From: an uncultured Kiloniellaceae bacterium
GTDB lineage: Bacteria > Pseudomonadota > Alphaproteobacteria > Kiloniellales > Kiloniellaceae
Direction of reading: 5' to 3'
Length of the DNA stretch: 64,000 nt
Assembly (NCBI GenBank): GCA_947493695.1
Contig: CANLSF010000002.1
Span: 558,001-622,000, forward strand
The stretch's first letter is position 1, and every line of letters begins with the position of its first letter. Position numbers and translations under genes: made by a program. The notes under the pieces were generated by a model. It saw nothing but the letters and a program-made list of their open reading frames with translations, ran no database searches and was not told where the DNA came from. Shown in pieces: positions 62,007 through 64,000 of the stretch.

Positions 62007-62480
62007 TCAATTCAACAGCCATAGGGTGCCCGTCAGAATCGTGGCGTAGGACACCCAGGCTGCATAGGGAACGAACAACGCTCCCGCCAGCCGGTCCAGA
62101 CGCCAGAACAACACCGTGTTCACAAGGATCACGAGCAGGAGAACCACAATCTCCGCCAGAGACCAGCCGATCTGCTGCAGGCCGAAAAAGAGGAACGACC
62201 AGAGAAGGTTCAAGGCCAGCTGCAGGCCATAGACAAAAAGAGCCTGCTTTCGGGCCTGAGACGCTTTCTGACGCCAAACGCGCCAACCCGCGACCGCCAT
62301 GAAGATAAAGAGCGTGGTCCAGACCGGCCCGAAAACCCAATCGGGCGGACTGAGTACTGACCTTTCAAGCGTCTGATACCAGTTGCTAACCGACGTCGCG
62401 GTGATGGCGCCTCCAACGCCGGAAACGACAAAAGACAGCAGAAAAAATCCCACGAGACCGAACCAGTCGCGGCGTATCAT
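62007..62480 (-). CDS. tspO: TspO/MBR family tryptophan-rich sensory protein
   Basis: The 157-residue membrane protein has five predicted helices and the TspO pattern: VSGVGGAITATSVSNWYQTLERSVLSPPDWVFGPVWTTLF (about 20-60) with the conserved Pro-Pro-x-W and P-x-W, QLALNLLWSFLFFGLQQIGW near 90-107 and an AAWVSYATILTGTLWLLN ending. TspO binds porphyrins and steroids and modulates stress or photosynthetic gene expression in alphaproteobacteria. The start overlaps the phosphatase stop by four bases (ATGA), and its own stop faces the CIA30 gene with almost no gap. Confidence 0.93.
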   Translation of the reverse strand: MIRRDWFGLVGFFLLSFVVSGVGGAITATSVSNWYQTLERSVLSPPDWVFGPVWTTLFIFMAVAGWRVWRQKASQARKQALFVYGLQLALNLLWSFLFFGLQQIGWSLAEIVVLLLVILVNTVLFWRLDRLAGALFVPYAAWVSYATILTGTLWLLN

Positions 62481-63076
62481 TCTGTTTCAATTCTCCCTAC
62501 TACCGGGAACTCACCGCTACCGGATCGCTCCAGGACAATCATCTCCCCTGAGCGTGGAAAAACGTCTGTCAACGCGGTGATGTTAACCTGATGCGTAACA
62601 AGAACCAGTGGTTCGTCAGACGGCTGATCACGCAACCACTCTCTCAACGCGTTCGTCGCAGCGGGTTGCTGCTCGCGCTGCCGGAAGAAGGAATTGAGGG
62701 GCGGGAGTTCTTCCACGGCTCCCAGCTTCAGAAGTTCCGCAGTTTCCAGGCAGCGGCACCATTGGCTCGAAAACACACGCGCGGATCCGAGTCCCGCGTC
62801 GCGAAGACGTGCGCCGATCCGTGCTGCCTGGGCACGGCCTTCGACGGAAAGGTTTCTTTGCGTACTGCAATCCCGCAGGGTGAAGTTGTTGGGATCACCT
62901 GTCCCCGGCGCGACGGCATGGCGCATGATCACGATATGGCCTTCCTGAGCGATCGATCGCAAGAGAGAGGCGTCGTCCGCAGATGCAAAACTCTGCGGCA
63001 CAATGACAAGCAGGAGACTTAAAGCAACGGCAGTAATTTTCGAGCGACGTGCCGGATCAGTACAAAACTCTACCAT
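62477..63076 (-). CDS. Exported histidine phosphatase family protein
   Basis: ATG at 63076 (MVEFCTDPARRSK) follows a GGGG stretch and overlaps the DUF427 stop by seven bases. The 199-residue protein has a signal-like segment (VALSLLLVIVPQSFAS, about residues 16-31). The phosphatase pattern is IVIMRHAVAPGTG near 52 (the RHG-type His nucleophile as Arg-His-Ala), SSQWCRCLETAEL near 103 and the second His in VTHQVNITAL near 164. This short branch is similar to SixA-like/periplasmic histidine phosphatases. The substrate is unknown. It is translationally coupled to tspO downstream. Confidence 0.88.
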   Translation of the reverse strand: MVEFCTDPARRSKITAVALSLLLVIVPQSFASADDASLLRSIAQEGHIVIMRHAVAPGTGDPNNFTLRDCSTQRNLSVEGRAQAARIGARLRDAGLGSARVFSSQWCRCLETAELLKLGAVEELPPLNSFFRQREQQPAATNALREWLRDQPSDEPLVLVTHQVNITALTDVFPRSGEMIVLERSGSGEFPVVGRIETE

Positions 63077-63570
63077 CCCCAGGTTCCGGGCGCGCCTTTG
63101 AAGGGGCCGACGATACGCGACGTAATCCATCCGCCGTAAAAGTCACCCGCCTGGGACTGAACCTTTTCATCACCGACCCAGCAGGACCCAACCCGTGAGG
63201 CATAAAAGGCGTAAAAACCCTGGATGGCTCGAAAGGAAGGGGTCGTCTCAGGATAACTCCAGCCCGCCTGAGGCGCGCAGGCTCCGTCAACGTTAAGAGT
63301 CCAATAACTGGCCGGTCCCTTGAACTCACAGAAAGATCCGCCCGGTTCAGGGCTCAGCAACACCTGCCGGACATCCTCTGGCGGAAAGTAATAGACGGGC
63401 GGGTGGCTGGTCTCCAGGACCCGATACCCACTGGTTGTCTCAGCGACGGTTTCTCCGGCAAAGATGACTGAGAGTCGTTCTTTTACCTTCTCAATACGCG
63501 GAGGCCTGGGATAGTCCCAAACAGATTCCTGGTCCGGTCCAGGAACGATATACAGACCTCTCTCAATCAT
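63070..63570 (-). CDS. DUF427 domain protein
   Basis: The ATG at 63570 follows GGAGGAG. The 166-residue cytoplasmic protein matches DUF427 (PF04248): VIFAGETVAETTSGYRVLETSHPPVYYFPPEDV (about 35-65), then GSFCEFKGPASYWTL and the W-x-YPE segment of GWSYPETTPSFRAIQGFYAFY. The core is a small beta-rich fold of unknown activity, widespread in soil and marine bacteria. The tail DFYGGWITSRIVGPFKG is typical. Its stop overlaps the phosphatase start, so it is the first of a three-gene operon with the phosphatase and tspO. Confidence 0.9.
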   Translation of the reverse strand: MIERGLYIVPGPDQESVWDYPRPPRIEKVKERLSVIFAGETVAETTSGYRVLETSHPPVYYFPPEDVRQVLLSPEPGGSFCEFKGPASYWTLNVDGACAPQAGWSYPETTPSFRAIQGFYAFYASRVGSCWVGDEKVQSQAGDFYGGWITSRIVGPFKGAPGTWGW

Positions 63571-63644
63571 AGTGGTGTTCTCCTCCCATCCATCATGAAA
63601 GATACGTCTGAAAGGTCGCGGCGGATCAGCCTCTCAGTATCAAT

Positions 63645-64000
63645 TTAGCTGTTGTTCCATGGCCCGTGATGCGCACCTGGTGCATCGAAGCGCTCAAAAC
63701 TGTGCGCCCCGAAAAAATCGCGCTGTGCCTGGATCATATTGGCCGTGGAACGGCTGGTACGCATCATATCGAAATATGAAAGCGCCGCGGAGAGTGCGGG
63801 CACAGGCAAACCTGACAGAGCCGAAACCGCAACGGTCTCACGCAAAGCCTGTTCGTTGTCTCTCAAAAGCGCGGCGAAGAAATCCGAGAACATCAAGTTC
63901 AGTGCCGGATTTTCGGTCAGGGCACCAGCCATGTCATTCAGCATTGTCGAGCGGATAATACAGCCGGCCCGCCAGACCCGTGCGACATCCGGCAAGGGAA
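63645..64000 (-). CDS. gnd: 6-phosphogluconate dehydrogenase, C-terminal part
   Basis: The frame is open from the right edge of the window, and the stop is at 63645-63647. The visible 117 residues form the helical C-terminal domain of the decarboxylating enzyme of the pentose phosphate pathway: VARVWRAGCIIRSTMLNDM, then PALSAALSYFDMMRTSRSTANMIQAQRDFFGAHSFERFD, with the conserved final H-x-GPW segment (HHGPW) that completes the substrate site of the partner subunit. The N-terminal NADP-binding part lies outside the window. It is upstream of the DUF427 operon on the same strand but 75 bp away. Confidence 0.93.
   Translation of the reverse strand, partial: PLPDVARVWRAGCIIRSTMLNDMAGALTENPALNLMFSDFFAALLRDNEQALRETVAVSALSGLPVPALSAALSYFDMMRTSRSTANMIQAQRDFFGAHSFERFDAPGAHHGPWNNS

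Overview
The window looks like chromosomal DNA of a GC-rich, probably marine alphaproteobacterium. This rests on gene content only: an OxyR-katG pair, Cfa, an AGCS alanine/glycine symporter, RlmA, TspO, DUF427, a hydantoinase/DUF917 pair with a peptide ABC transporter, and FNR/DNR-type control sites. No rRNA, tRNA, CRISPR array, complete insertion sequence or phage module is visible. Taxonomy below class level is a guess.

Positions 1-9.4 kb hold small secreted proteins, two lipoproteins, a UspA/AGCS pair and a protease island. The island has a cytosolic-type trypsin-like protease with its N-terminal domain duplicated as a separate gene, a secreted trypsin-like protease, a small secreted protein sharing its propeptide motif, and a frameshifted 3' fragment of the first protease about 5 kb away. 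That fragment abuts a 142-bp repeat present twice. Positions 9.5-15.1 kb carry regulators (XRE, receiver-only response regulator, a TPR protein with an N-terminal DNA-binding-like domain, ribbon-helix-helix, LysR), a dienelactone hydrolase, a REP-like inverted repeat and a 39-residue lysine-rich protein.

Positions 15.4-21.1 kb are an extracellular polysaccharide locus: a PEP-CTERM protein, a GRDP-like protein and a 1229-residue secreted lyase-like enzyme. Positions 21.2-30 kb hold a HAD phosphatase, RlmA, Cfa with a DM13 protein, tandem exported paralogues, and OxyR/KatG. Positions 30-37 kb hold a DUF1566 protein, an HscC-type Hsp70 with a J-like/RDD membrane partner, a metallo-beta-lactamase-fold protein and a HEAT-repeat protein.

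The most notable system is at 37.2-44.1 kb. Four genes encode two dihaem c-type peroxidases, a TAT-exported Rieske protein and an arsenite-oxidase-like molybdopterin subunit. This combination matches the dissimilatory iodate reductase (IdrABP1P2). A divergent Crp/Fnr regulator with an FNR-type recognition helix stands opposite. The shared intergenic region holds two perfect TTGAT-N4-ATCAA boxes, each upstream of an identical TATCTA hexamer, and a 17-bp-stem hairpin closes the operon. The layout suggests anaerobic iodate respiration.

Positions 44.1-53.7 kb pair HyuA and DUF917 genes with a divergent six-gene peptide-type ABC transporter/LysR operon. Positions 54.1-58.5 kb encode a MacB/MacA-like exporter. 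Positions 58.8-62 kb encode an NMT1-type ABC importer with a CIA30-domain protein. The window closes with TspO, a histidine phosphatase, a DUF427 protein and the 3' end of gnd.
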